From CAZCZU01 sp964503475 (GTDB lineage: Bacteria > Pseudomonadota > Zetaproteobacteria > Mariprofundales > Mariprofundaceae), in assembly GCA_964503475.1 (NCBI GenBank), contig CAZCZU010000005.1:25402-89401 (forward strand): DNA of 64,000 nt. The letters run 5' to 3'. This document shows, one piece after another, positions 50,679 to 59,101 of this stretch. Below the pieces are notes generated by a model. It was not told the origin of the DNA, did not search any database, and saw only the letters and a program-made list of their open reading frames with translations. Within the stretch, counting starts at the first letter, position 1. Every line of letters starts with the position of its first letter. The position numbers and the translations under genes are program-made.

Positions 50679-52210
50679 CCCTTTTGCGCTACCTGTGCGG
50701 ACATCTCCGGCCGATAGGCCATGATTTTGTTGCGTCCGGCCTCTTTTGCACAGTACATGGCAATGTCGGCATGCTTGAGCAGTTGCTGCTCTGTTTTTGC
50801 CAGGCCCGGATAGAGGGCGATGCCCGTGCTCGAAGTGATGCTCAGACGGTAACCCGCGATGTTGAAAGGCAGGGCAAGCACCTGGTGGATATTTTCAGCC
50901 ACCCTGATGACATCCCCCTCGGACGAGACCAGGGGCAGCAGGACCACGAATTCATCGCCGCCGAGACGGGCCACGGAGTCGGATTTGCGAAGGGTCTCCT
51001 GGATGCGGTGGGCAACCGATTTTAGCAGCAGGTCGCCAATGTCATGGCCATAGCTGTCGTTCACGGGTTTGAAGCGGTCGAGATCAATAAACAGCAGCGC
51101 CAGCGATTTTTGTTCGCGCTCGGCCACCATGATGGCCTGATGCAGGCGATCAAGCAGGAGGGTGCGGTTCGGCAGTCCGGTTAACGGGTCGTGATAGGCC
51201 AGGTTCTCAATGCGTTCCTCCATTCTCTTGCGGTCGGTGATGTCGTAAAACCAGCCCAGCACCACGGCCCTGTTTTGATACTCCATCTGAAAATAGGAGG
51301 CCAGCACCCACTTTTTCCATTCCGGCTCCTCTCCGGGAGAACGGAGTTCGATCAGCCTGTTGATGGTGCGTTCACCCTTGCGAAGGTTGTCGCTTACCTC
51401 GGCATACTCTTCCGGCCTGGCATAGTAGATGGAGGGGTCGATGCCGATCACCTGCTCGGGGGTCGAGTCGAGCAGGGTGACGTAGCTGTTGTTGGCGAAG
51501 ATCACCCGGTTGGTGTCGGCATCGGCGATGCGGGTTGCAATCGGGCTGATTTCCAGAATCTGGCGCAGCCGCGACTCATTCTCGACCGCCTTGATACGCA
51601 GGTGAAAATTTTCCAGCAGGCGCAGTTCTGTTTGGCGGGCACTGGCGGATAGGAAGAGCAGGAAGAGGGCGACCATGACGCCCATACCGAGGGCGCCGGC
51701 GTTGTCTTCGGTGAGGAAAAAGAGGATGAGGGGCGAAAGAGCGGAAACCAGAAAGCCGATGGTGGAGATACGGTCGATGGCCAGGGAGGCCATGGCCCCG
51801 GCGCAGAGGCCGGCGAGAACGAAAGCGACATAGACCTGGCGAATGATATCTCCGGGCGGTGAGAGCAGGATGCCGCCAATGCCCCAGGCGATGCCGGTTG
51901 CAATGGCAGCGATGCGGAAGAGACGAATCCAGCGGGCCGTATTGTTGATCGTTTCCGTGCCGGCCCGTCTCCAGGCGATGGCCAGTATGCTCCTGCCCAG
52001 CAGTACCGAAGCGAGCAGGGCCAGCCAGCCCAGTGACCGGGCCGGGGGAAGCACGCTACTCTGGATGCTGACGAGGATCAGGGCGAGCAGCATGTTGAGG
52101 ATGATGGCGGCGGGAAGGTTGGAATAGAGCAGTCTGGCTCGTTCCGTCTGCAGAAGTGCAGGGTGCGTCGCCATGCCGTTATCGTGGCCGTTGTGATCAG
52201 GAGTCCACAT
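50675..52210 (-). CDS. Membrane-anchored PAS-GGDEF diguanylate cyclase
   Basis: A 511-aa protein: N-terminal membrane region with about six helices (residues 30-195), then a PAS domain (about 215-335, ISPIATRIADADTNRVIFAN) and a C-terminal GGDEF domain with the intact active site RLGGDEF. It begins the domain with NLAYHDPLTGLPNRTLLLDRL and has FIDLDRFKPVNDSYGHDIGD. It should make cyclic di-GMP in response to a PAS or membrane-sensed signal. No EAL domain is present. An alternative ATG at 52174 would shorten the N-terminus by 12 residues. Confidence 0.93.
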   Translation of the reverse strand: MWTPDHNGHDNGMATHPALLQTERARLLYSNLPAAIILNMLLALILVSIQSSVLPPARSLGWLALLASVLLGRSILAIAWRRAGTETINNTARWIRLFRIAAIATGIAWGIGGILLSPPGDIIRQVYVAFVLAGLCAGAMASLAIDRISTIGFLVSALSPLILFFLTEDNAGALGMGVMVALFLLFLSASARQTELRLLENFHLRIKAVENESRLRQILEISPIATRIADADTNRVIFANNSYVTLLDSTPEQVIGIDPSIYYARPEEYAEVSDNLRKGERTINRLIELRSPGEEPEWKKWVLASYFQMEYQNRAVVLGWFYDITDRKRMEERIENLAYHDPLTGLPNRTLLLDRLHQAIMVAEREQKSLALLFIDLDRFKPVNDSYGHDIGDLLLKSVAHRIQETLRKSDSVARLGGDEFVVLLPLVSSEGDVIRVAENIHQVLALPFNIAGYRLSITSSTGIALYPGLAKTEQQLLKHADIAMYCAKEAGRNKIMAYRPEMSAQVAQKG

Positions 52211-52404
52211 CAGGCCGTCCCACAGGGAAAGTCGCCGGGCCGGGGGCTCGGTTCCTCTCTCCGTTCGACTCCTTTATCGCACGACATTGCAGGCATTACC
52301 AACCTCAGGCCATCCACTCTCTTATGTAGTGTGGTAGGGTTGCAGCCTGTGATCAAGGCCGGGTCGGGAGAGATTCGGGAATCAGTGATGGGCGGGAAAT
52401 CGGA

Positions 52405-53148
52405 ATGAACGTACTGGCTGGCATCCATGCCGTGAAACATGCACTTGAGGCGGGCGAGTCCGTTGATGAGTTGCTGATTGAAAAGGGTAAACGTCACCCG
52501 CGTCTGAATGAGCTGATTCACCTGGCCAAGAAGGGAGGCATCCGCTTCTCGTTTGTGCCGAAGGAGGCGCTGGCCCGACTCAGTGAAGGGGTGCCGCATC
52601 AGGGTGTGGTGGCGAAGCTGGTCGTTAGCGGGGCAGTGAAACAGCTCTCGTTCGCCCAGTGGCTGGAGGGGCTCGATATGGCCGCGAAGCCGCTGGTGCT
52701 GCTGCTCGATCAGGTGACCGACCCGCACAATCTCGGTGCCTGTGTCCGTACTGCCGAGGCGGCCGGCTGTGCCGGTGTGGTCGTGCCGAAGGATCACGCT
52801 GCCGATATCCATTCGCCGGTGGTGGCCAAATCGGCCTGCGGAGCGCTGGCACGCCTGCCGGTATTGACGGTGACCAACCTGAAGCGCGCCATCGAACAGC
52901 TGCAGCAGCAGGGATTCTGGGTCACGGGGCTGGCCGGCGAAGCGGAGGCTTCGGTCTACGAGGCGGATCTGTGCGGTGCGACAGCGATTGTCATGGGCTC
53001 GGAGGGTGCCGGTATGCGCCGACTGGTGCGCGAAACCTGCGACCATCTGGCCGCCATTCCGATGCCTGGGCAGGTTGAATCATTGAATGTGTCGGTGGCG
53101 ACCGGGGTGGCGCTGTTTGAAGCCGTGCGCCAGCGGCGGGAACAATAG
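52405..53148 (+). CDS. rlmB: 23S rRNA (guanosine-2'-O-)-methyltransferase RlmB
   Basis: A 247-aa SPOUT (TrmH-type) methyltransferase acting on G2251 of 23S rRNA. The N-terminal substrate-binding domain (AGIHAVKHALEAGESVDELLIEK) is followed by the knotted catalytic domain with motif 1 DPHNLGACVRTAEAAG, motif 2 VMGSEGAGM and motif 3 ESLNVSVATGVALFE. These three motifs separate RlmB-type proteins from other Rossmann methyltransferases. Confidence 0.93.
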   Translation: MNVLAGIHAVKHALEAGESVDELLIEKGKRHPRLNELIHLAKKGGIRFSFVPKEALARLSEGVPHQGVVAKLVVSGAVKQLSFAQWLEGLDMAAKPLVLLLDQVTDPHNLGACVRTAEAAGCAGVVVPKDHAADIHSPVVAKSACGALARLPVLTVTNLKRAIEQLQQQGFWVTGLAGEAEASVYEADLCGATAIVMGSEGAGMRRLVRETCDHLAAIPMPGQVESLNVSVATGVALFEAVRQRREQ

Positions 53149-53156
53149 CGGGAGGA

Positions 53157-53321
53157 TCAGGCTGCCTGGGACTGGCTGTCGATGTCGACCTTTTCGAAGA
53201 CCTGGCCGCAGTACTGGCAGCTGCCTTTACCGTTCTTCAGGTTGATGTAGACCAGCGGGTGCTGGCCGTTGTCCGAGCAGGATACCACTTCCTCGGTTAC
53301 CTTGATCACATCTGAAGACAT
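53157..53321 (-). CDS. Zinc-ribbon (zf-CHCC, NDUFS6-like) small protein
   Basis: A 54-aa protein: residues 14-39 contain VSCSDNGQHPLVYINL, then GSCQYCGQVF. The C-x-x-x-x-x-H and C-x2-C ligands give the CHCC zinc finger found in bacterial relatives of the complex I accessory subunit NDUFS6. AAGGGGG lies about 6 nt before ATG 53321. Its stop (53157-53159) lies just after the convergent rlmB stop. An AAAGGCC/GGCCTTT hairpin (53342-53361) stands upstream and may influence its expression. Confidence 0.85.
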   Translation of the reverse strand: MSSDVIKVTEEVVSCSDNGQHPLVYINLKNGKGSCQYCGQVFEKVDIDSQSQAA

Positions 53322-53448
53322 GAGTCCCCCTTAAAAGGAGAAAAGGCCGCAAATGGCCTTTCCCCTGTTTGAACAAAGCGGCGAATTGTGTGGGGGTGCG
53401 CGGTTATGTCAAGCTTCGCGTCCTGATTTTGCAAGAGAGGAGAGGAAT

Positions 53449-53817
53449 ATGAGTCGGTTTGATCTGGTTCTGATCGAAGGCCTGGAGGTGCGCACGGTGA
53501 TTGGCATCTACGACTGGGAGCGTGAAATTCGCCAGATGGTGCGCCTCGATCTGGAGATGGCCTGGGATATCTCGAAAGCGGCGGCCAGCGACGATATTGC
53601 CGATACGCTTGATTACAAGGCGGTTTCCAAACGGCTGATCTCCTTTGTTGAGGCTTCCAGTTTCGGATTGATTGAGGCTCTGGCCGAACAGTGTGCAACC
53701 ATCGTGCGCGAGGAGTTTCATGTGCCCTGGTTGCGTCTGAAAATGTCCAAGCCGGGAGCGGTGCGTGGCAGTGAGAATGTGGCCGTGTTGATCGAGCGCG
53801 GTGAGCGGCAGACATGA
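53449..53817 (+). CDS. folB: Dihydroneopterin aldolase
   Basis: A 122-aa folate-pathway enzyme of the tunnelling fold. LIEGLEVRTVIGIYDWEREIRQ is the typical N-terminus; DTLDYKAVSKRL, SFGLIEALAEQCA and LKMSKPGAVRGSENV cover the remaining family blocks. Longer upstream frames exist, but GAGGAGAGG lies just before ATG 53449. Its stop overlaps the folK start by 4 bp, which fits consecutive folate-pathway steps. Confidence 0.94.
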   Translation: MSRFDLVLIEGLEVRTVIGIYDWEREIRQMVRLDLEMAWDISKAAASDDIADTLDYKAVSKRLISFVEASSFGLIEALAEQCATIVREEFHVPWLRLKMSKPGAVRGSENVAVLIERGERQT

Positions 53818-54233
53818 CGCGGGTATTGCTCGGCCTGGGCTCCAATATCGAGCCTGAGCGCCATTTGCTGGCGGCCGCACAAGAGATTCGTCAGCGTTTT
53901 CCTTCCGTGCGATTCTCCGCGGCCTACCGTTCGGCGGCAGTTGGTATGGAGGGCGACGATTTCCTCAATGCCTGCTGTCTGATTGTTTGCGGTGAGTCGT
54001 TATCCGAACTGGAGCGGTGGCTCAAAGGGCTGGAGGATAAGCATGGGCGTGATCGCTCGGAGGGTTCGTGGAAACCGCGCACCCTCGATCTGGATATCCT
54101 GATGGCTGATGACCAGGTGCTTGATGATGATCTGTTCCGCTATGCCCATGTTTATGTGCCGGCGAGAGAGCTGATCGCCATTGATCTGCCCGAGGAGCGC
54201 GGTGATTTGCGGCAGGTAGGGCTGGAGCTGTAG
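53814..54233 (+). CDS. folK: 6-hydroxymethyl-7,8-dihydropterin pyrophosphokinase
   Basis: A 139-aa HPPK. GLGSNIEPERHLLAAA is the N-terminal block, FLNACCLIV follows, and RTLDLDILMADD is the conserved magnesium-binding signature. It is on the short side (usually 155-165 aa), with a shortened C-terminus after ARELIAIDLPEE. Coupled to folB. The 275 bp following (54234-54508) shows no gene; it has a CCGGC/GCCGG hairpin shortly before pntA and an AT-rich stretch near 54309. Confidence 0.92.
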   Translation: MTRVLLGLGSNIEPERHLLAAAQEIRQRFPSVRFSAAYRSAAVGMEGDDFLNACCLIVCGESLSELERWLKGLEDKHGRDRSEGSWKPRTLDLDILMADDQVLDDDLFRYAHVYVPARELIAIDLPEERGDLRQVGLEL

Positions 54234-54508
54234 CTGTTGCCAATACGCTTGTCCCGGCCTTGGCGTCGGCAATCCGACACAGCAGGCGTCAGGGCCCCGT
54301 TTTCATGCTATATACAATGTATAGTGTCCCCGGCATCGGATTTGCTGGAGGGCGCTGAAGGGGCGCCGCAGGCCGTACGAAGGATGAACGCACTTTTTCA
54401 AAGGTTCCCTTGATACGGTCATGCTGTTTACACTGCCGCCGGCTTTGCCGGAAGCGTCGGTGTTTCAATGAGTGAACCGGATGTTTCCTCTGAGAAAGGG
54501 AGAGATGG

Positions 54509-55642
54509 ATGCGAATCGCAATTCCTGCCGAGAGTGTGGCGCATGAAGCGCGTGTGGCCGCCACACCCGAAACCGTCAAGAAGCTGATCGCTACGGGCCA
54601 TGAGGTGGTGGTGCAGAAGGGGGCCGGCGACGGCGCTTACATCACCGATGATGCCTATGCCGAGGCGGGGGCATCGCTGACTGACGGGTATGCCGCCACC
54701 TGCAAGGACGCCGATCTGGTGCTGAAGGTGCGCGCGCCCGAGAAGGGCGAGATCAAGGCCCTGAAGAAGGGCGCTGCCGTTGCCGCCCTGTTCAATCCTT
54801 TCGCGAACAAGCTTCTGAATGATTATGCCAGGGCGGGTCTGACCTGTTTCGCCATGGAGATGATTCCGCGCATCTCGCGCGCCCAGAGCATGGATGTGCT
54901 CTCCAGCCAGGCCAATATCGCCGGTTACAAGGCCGTGCTGCTGGCCCTGGAACACTACCGCCGCTTCATGCCGATGCTGATGACGGCAGCCGGCACCGTG
55001 CAGCCGGCCCGGGTGCTGGTGATGGGCGCCGGTGTCGCTGGTCTGCAGGCGATCGCCACGGCCCGTCGTCTCGGGGCCATGGTCGAGGCATTCGATGTGC
55101 GCGCTGCCGCCAGGGAGCAGGTGCAGAGCCTGGGGGCCAAGTTCGTCGAGGTTGAGGCGGAAGAGGATGCCGAGGATGCCGGCGGCTATGCCAAGGAGAT
55201 GAGCGAGGCGTACAAGCAGAAGCAGTCCGAGCTGATTGCCGAGCATGCCGCCAAGGCCGATATCATCATCACCACGGCCCTGATTCCGGGACGTCCGGCG
55301 CCGGTGCTGATCACCGAGGCGATGGTCGAGTCGATGAAGCCGGGTTCGGTGATCGTCGATATGGCGGTCGAGATGGGTGGCAACTGTCCGCTCTCCGAAA
55401 AGGATGCCGTCTGGCAGCACCACGGGGTCACTCTGGTCGGCGTCAGTAATATCCCGGCCCTGATGGCTGCCGATGCCAGCAGTCTTTATGCCCGCAACAT
55501 GTTCAATTTCATCAGTCCGATGATGGACAAGGAGAGCGGGGCACTTGCATTCGACATGGAGGATGAGGTGGTCGCAGGATCACTGCTCTGTCGGGATGGC
55601 GAGTTCCTCAAGCCCGATCTGATTCAAGGAGGCCAGTCATGA
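54509..55642 (+). CDS. pntA: NAD(P) transhydrogenase subunit alpha part 1
   Basis: A 377-aa NAD(H)-binding subunit (domain I) of the proton-translocating transhydrogenase, in the split form. AIPAESVAHEARVAATPETVKKL is the N-terminal block. ARVLVMGAGVAGLQAIATARRLGAMV is the Rossmann NAD site. EMIPRISRAQSMDVLSSQANIAGY and VIVDMAVEMGGNCPL follow. AAAGGGAGAG precedes ATG 54509. The stop overlaps the second alpha subunit gene. It supplies NADPH using the proton gradient. Confidence 0.96.
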   Translation: MRIAIPAESVAHEARVAATPETVKKLIATGHEVVVQKGAGDGAYITDDAYAEAGASLTDGYAATCKDADLVLKVRAPEKGEIKALKKGAAVAALFNPFANKLLNDYARAGLTCFAMEMIPRISRAQSMDVLSSQANIAGYKAVLLALEHYRRFMPMLMTAAGTVQPARVLVMGAGVAGLQAIATARRLGAMVEAFDVRAAAREQVQSLGAKFVEVEAEEDAEDAGGYAKEMSEAYKQKQSELIAEHAAKADIIITTALIPGRPAPVLITEAMVESMKPGSVIVDMAVEMGGNCPLSEKDAVWQHHGVTLVGVSNIPALMAADASSLYARNMFNFISPMMDKESGALAFDMEDEVVAGSLLCRDGEFLKPDLIQGGQS

Positions 55643-55983
55643 GTGACATGGCAGCAACCGCAGTCCAGGCCGCGGCCACAGCGGCGCAGTCGGCTGATAC
55701 GGTCGATCCCTTTGTTTTCGCCTTTACGGTTTTCGTGCTGGCGGTTTTTGTCGGTTACCACGTGGTCTGGAACGTCACACCGGCGCTGCACACGCCGTTG
55801 ATGAGTGTGACCAACGCCATCTCCAGTATCATTATCGTCGGTGCCATCCTCGCTTCCGGACCGATGGAGATGAATCTGGCAACGGTGCTGGGGCTGGTGG
55901 CTGTCGGTCTCGCCTCGGTGAATATCTTCGGTGGATTTCTTGTCACCCAGCGCATGCTGGCGATGTTCAAGAAGCGGCAGTAA
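55639..55983 (+). CDS. pntA2: NAD(P) transhydrogenase subunit alpha part 2 (membrane)
   Basis: A 114-aa protein with three to four membrane helices (FVFAFTVFVLAVFVGYHVVW, then NAISSIIIVGAILAS and LGLVAVGLASVNIFGGF). It is the membrane half of the alpha subunit that is fused to PntA in E. coli but separate in Rhodospirillum and relatives. ATG overlaps the pntA stop (ATGA), and pntB follows 12 bp after its stop. Confidence 0.95.
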   Translation: MSDMAATAVQAAATAAQSADTVDPFVFAFTVFVLAVFVGYHVVWNVTPALHTPLMSVTNAISSIIIVGAILASGPMEMNLATVLGLVAVGLASVNIFGGFLVTQRMLAMFKKRQ

Positions 55984-55995
55984 GGAGGCGTATTG

Positions 55996-57393
55996 ATGTC
56001 CGCAAACATGGTGGCGCTGGCCTATCTCGCCGCAGCCGTACTGATCATCCTGGCCCTGAAGGGCCTCTCTTCGCCGGAGTCGTCGCGTCGCGGCAATCTC
56101 TACGGCATGGTCGGCATGGCCATTGCTGTGGTGGTGACGTTGCAGATGCCGAATGTGCAGAACTACCTGTGGATTTTCGCGGCCATTGCCGTCGGTGGCA
56201 TCATCGGCGGGCTGGTCGCCCGGCGTATTCCGATGACCCATATGCCGCAGCTGGTGGCGTTCATGCACTCGCTGGTCGGCCTGGCAGCTGTCCTGATCGC
56301 CGTCTCGGCCTTCTACAATCCGGTCGCCTATGGCATCGCCGCTGCGCACGGCGGCCTGCATGCGGCGAGCCGCATCGAGCTCTTCCTCGGTACCTTCATC
56401 GGTGCCATCACCTTCACCGCTTCGCTGATCGCTTTCGGCAAGCTGCAGGGGCTGATCTCCGGGCGTCCGCTGGTGTTCAAGGGGCAGCACCTGCTGAATC
56501 TGGTGCTGGGCATCGTCATGATCGGTGCCGGTATCGTCTTCTGCTTTAGCGAGAGCTGGATCGCATTCCTTTTGATGCTGGCTATTGCCCTGGTGCTGGG
56601 CGTGCTGCTGATCGTGCCGATCGGCGGTGCCGACATGCCGGTGATCGTCTCGATGCTCAACTCCTACTCCGGCTGGGCCGCGGCCGGTATCGGCTTCACG
56701 CTCGGCAACAATATGCTGATCGTTGCCGGTGCCCTGGTCGGTTCAAGCGGTGCCATTCTCTCCTACATCATGTGCAAGGCGATGAACCGCTCGCTGTTCA
56801 ATGTGTTGCTGGGTGGTTTTGGCGGAGAGACGGCCGCGGCTGGCGGCGGTGGCGCCGTGGCCGATCGTCCGGTGAAGAGCGGCGCGGCCGATGATGCGGC
56901 CTTTTTGCTCCGCAATGCCCGCAGTGTGATCGTCGTGCCGGGTTACGGCCTTGCCGTGGCGCGTGCCCAGCACGCTCTGAAGGAGATGGTCGATGAACTG
57001 CTCAAGCAGGGTGTGGATGTGAAGTTCGCCATCCATCCGGTGGCGGGGCGTATGCCGGGGCATATGAACGTGCTGCTGGCCGAGGCCGATGTGCCGTACG
57101 ACATCGTCTTCGAGATGGACGAGATCAACTCCGAGTTCGCCGATACCGATGTGGCGCTGGTGATCGGAGCCAACGATGTGACCAATCCGTCGGCCAAGAC
57201 CGATCCGACCAGTCCGATCTACGGCATGCCGGTGCTGGATGTGGCCAAGGCGCAGCATGTCATTTTCGTGAAGCGTTCCCTGTCGCCGGGTTATGCGGGG
57301 CTGGATAACGATCTCTTCTACATGGACAAGACGATGATGCTGTTTGACGATGCCAAGAAGGCATGCGAGGGGATTGTTCAACTTCTTGATTAA
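55996..57393 (+). CDS. pntB: NAD(P) transhydrogenase subunit beta
   Basis: A 465-aa subunit with about eight to nine membrane helices in the first 270 residues (domain II), then the NADP(H)-binding domain III with VIVVPGYGLAVARAQHAL, IHPVAGRMPGHMNVLLAEADVPYD, DVALVIGANDVTNPSAKTDPTSPIYGMP and SLSPGYAGLDNDLFY. It completes the pnt operon. AAGGAGG stands before ATG 55996; a TTG just upstream is less likely. A hairpin terminator follows. Confidence 0.97.
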   Translation: MSANMVALAYLAAAVLIILALKGLSSPESSRRGNLYGMVGMAIAVVVTLQMPNVQNYLWIFAAIAVGGIIGGLVARRIPMTHMPQLVAFMHSLVGLAAVLIAVSAFYNPVAYGIAAAHGGLHAASRIELFLGTFIGAITFTASLIAFGKLQGLISGRPLVFKGQHLLNLVLGIVMIGAGIVFCFSESWIAFLLMLAIALVLGVLLIVPIGGADMPVIVSMLNSYSGWAAAGIGFTLGNNMLIVAGALVGSSGAILSYIMCKAMNRSLFNVLLGGFGGETAAAGGGGAVADRPVKSGAADDAAFLLRNARSVIVVPGYGLAVARAQHALKEMVDELLKQGVDVKFAIHPVAGRMPGHMNVLLAEADVPYDIVFEMDEINSEFADTDVALVIGANDVTNPSAKTDPTSPIYGMPVLDVAKAQHVIFVKRSLSPGYAGLDNDLFYMDKTMMLFDDAKKACEGIVQLLD

Positions 57394-57417
57394 TAAAGAA
57401 GTTTTCCCTTAAGGGTG

Positions 57418-57452
57418 AAAGGGCCGCAAGCATCTGCTGCGGCCCTTTTTCG
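57418..57452 (+). terminator. Intrinsic terminator after pntB
   Basis: AAAGGGCCGCA (57418-57428) pairs with TGCGGCCCTTT (57438-57448) across a 9-base loop, followed by T residues. The A-rich left side may also serve the convergent Rieske gene. Confidence 0.9.
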
Positions 57453-57454
57453 TG

Positions 57455-57823
57455 TCAGGGAAAAGTGAATGTCGTAGGCAGTTGGATCCGCCCTTCGTGC
57501 TCCCTTACGGTGATGCTATAGAGCCCGCGCGGGCAGGGGCCGGCAAGGCAGTCGCCACTGGCCGGGTTGAAGCGGGCATCATGGGTATGGCAGACAAGCT
57601 GTTGGCCGTCTTCGGAGAAAAAACGTCCCGGAAGCCAGTCGAGAGAAGTGCCGGCATGCGGGCAGTGATTCAGGTAGGCATGCACTTCGCCCTGCCAGGT
57701 GATGGCGAAACCCTGTTCCGTGCGGCTGAAGTGCTGGTCGCCGACCTTCTGGCTCAGCTCAATATCAAAGGTGATGGCTGCTCCTTCGGCGGGCTTATCA
57801 ATACTCTGCCAATCGTTGCTCAT
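57455..57823 (-). CDS. Rieske 2Fe-2S ferredoxin-type protein
   Basis: A 122-aa soluble protein with the Rieske ligands in YLNHCPHAGTSLDW (C-x-H) and QLVCHTHDARFNP (C-x2-H), followed by the family loop GDCLAGPCPRGL. No signal peptide or membrane helix is present, so it is probably cytoplasmic and acts as a ferredoxin-like electron carrier to an oxygenase or reductase not present nearby. It stands alone on the minus strand. The 120-bp gap upstream (57824-57943) contains TTGGAC/TTAAAT at 18-bp spacing on the plus strand, a weak promoter for the next gene. Confidence 0.92.
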   Translation of the reverse strand: MSNDWQSIDKPAEGAAITFDIELSQKVGDQHFSRTEQGFAITWQGEVHAYLNHCPHAGTSLDWLPGRFFSEDGQQLVCHTHDARFNPASGDCLAGPCPRGLYSITVREHEGRIQLPTTFTFP

Positions 57824-57943
57824 GGGGCCATGAAACCAGCCGTACTCTCTGCTGGCAAGCAGTTGGACAACGGTCGAATCAGTTGCTTAAATCAATGGTA
57901 GGGAAACGAATGAGCGCGGCAGTTTTTAACCAAGGAGGGTCAT

Positions 57944-58156
57944 ATGTTTCTCAAAGATGTAAAAAGCGGGGATCTGGTCGAAGTGGTGGATGTCGCCGAG
58001 GTGACTGATCCGACGACGACCGAGGTGACCGTGCGCTACCAGGCCGGCGAAGAGCGTGGCGATCCGGTAAAGATGGCGAAGGCCGGATTGGTTTTCCCCT
58101 CCGATGAGAAGCTGCCGAAGTGCTGGCTCGATGCCCACTACCGAATGAAGTTCTAA
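57944..58156 (+). CDS. Small conserved-looking protein of unknown function
   Basis: A 70-aa soluble protein beginning MFLKDVKSGDLVEVVDVAEV, with a beta-strand-rich pattern, and ending CWLDAHYRMKF. AAGGAGGG lies 6 nt before the ATG and an excellent terminator follows, so it is a real single-gene unit with strong expression signals. I do not recognise the family. One Cys occurs, next to Trp-Leu-Asp. Confidence 0.8.
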   Translation: MFLKDVKSGDLVEVVDVAEVTDPTTTEVTVRYQAGEERGDPVKMAKAGLVFPSDEKLPKCWLDAHYRMKF

Positions 58157-58179
58157 AAGCGGTCTGGATCGACCGCAAG

Positions 58180-58210
58180 CGGGAGCCCTGCGGGGCTCCC
58201 GTTTTTTTTT
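58180..58210 (+). terminator. Intrinsic terminator after the 70-aa gene
   Basis: CGGGAGCC (58180-58187) pairs with GGCTCCCG (58194-58201) around a short G/C loop, followed by nine T. Confidence 0.95.
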
Positions 58211-58276
58211 GCCGGCATGGCAAAGGAAAAGGCCTGTGGCTTTACAAGATGAGATGCCCCGGCAAGGCTCGCAGGC

Positions 58277-59092
58277 ATGATCATCAGCGATAAGTACCGC
58301 TTCGCATTCGTGCACATACCCAAGTGTGCCGGTATCTATGTGCGCAACTGTCTGGCGAAATACGATGATACCCATGGTGCTTTCACCAGCCGGGTGGAGA
58401 AGCATCCGCAGCTTGGTTTGCTCGATTATGTGCATATTCCGCTGGCGGTGCTGGAAGAGTATTTTGCCGACGAGTACACCAAAGTGTGCGACTACGCATC
58501 CTATGCGGTTATCCGGAATCCGTACGAGCGTTTCCCTTCGGCAATGGCGCAGCGTCTGCGCCAGTATGGTGCGAAGGGAATCCAGCAGCTCAGTCGGCAG
58601 GAGATTGTGGCCGAGACCGAACGGGTGATGCACTGGATCGCAGCGCATCGCGATATGGCCGTGTTTCCACCCGAATATATCTATTTTCAGCCGCAGGTAT
58701 CTTACATTTTCAACGGCGATGCCCGCATTGTGAAGCATGTCTATCTGCTCGAGCAGGTCGATGCGATGCTGGCCGACCTCGAGCAGCTGAGCGGCGAGCA
58801 GATTCGACCGGCGCAGGCGGCGGACAACAACGTGACGCGTGTTTATCGCAGTGAGCCTTTGAGGCGTGCGTTTGAAACGATACGGCCGCTTTACGATCGC
58901 TTCGGTTTAAAGCTGTTGCCGCAGGCGGCCATCGACTTTCTCAAGGGGCTGGTCTTTACGCCGGGGGGTAAAAAGAGCAAAAGCCATCTCGATGAGATTT
59001 TCGCCTCGCGCGAGATCATCGACTTTATCAACGATGTCTATCGGGCGGATATCGATTTTTACCGGCAGTCGGGCGGCGGCCTGCCCGGGTAA
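58277..59092 (+). CDS. Sulfotransferase family 2-like protein
   Basis: A 271-aa protein. The 5'-phosphosulfate-binding loop FVHIPKCAGIYVRNCL is at residues 10-25, and the 3'-phosphate block YAVIRNPYERFPSAMAQRL is at about 76-94. Both are typical of the PF03567-type (heparan-sulfate-like) sulfotransferases, which use PAPS. The acceptor is unknown; a cell-surface polysaccharide is a common one. It lies alone between two convergent or divergent units and is not beside polysaccharide genes. Confidence 0.85.
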   Translation: MIISDKYRFAFVHIPKCAGIYVRNCLAKYDDTHGAFTSRVEKHPQLGLLDYVHIPLAVLEEYFADEYTKVCDYASYAVIRNPYERFPSAMAQRLRQYGAKGIQQLSRQEIVAETERVMHWIAAHRDMAVFPPEYIYFQPQVSYIFNGDARIVKHVYLLEQVDAMLADLEQLSGEQIRPAQAADNNVTRVYRSEPLRRAFETIRPLYDRFGLKLLPQAAIDFLKGLVFTPGGKKSKSHLDEIFASREIIDFINDVYRADIDFYRQSGGGLPG

Positions 59093-59101
59093 GGCGGCGG
59101 G

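Noticed and set aside
53342..53361. AAAGGCC/GGCCTTT hairpin as a terminator for folB-side transcription
   Set aside because: No T-run follows on the plus strand, and on the minus strand it lies upstream of the zinc-ribbon gene; it is at most an mRNA structure.
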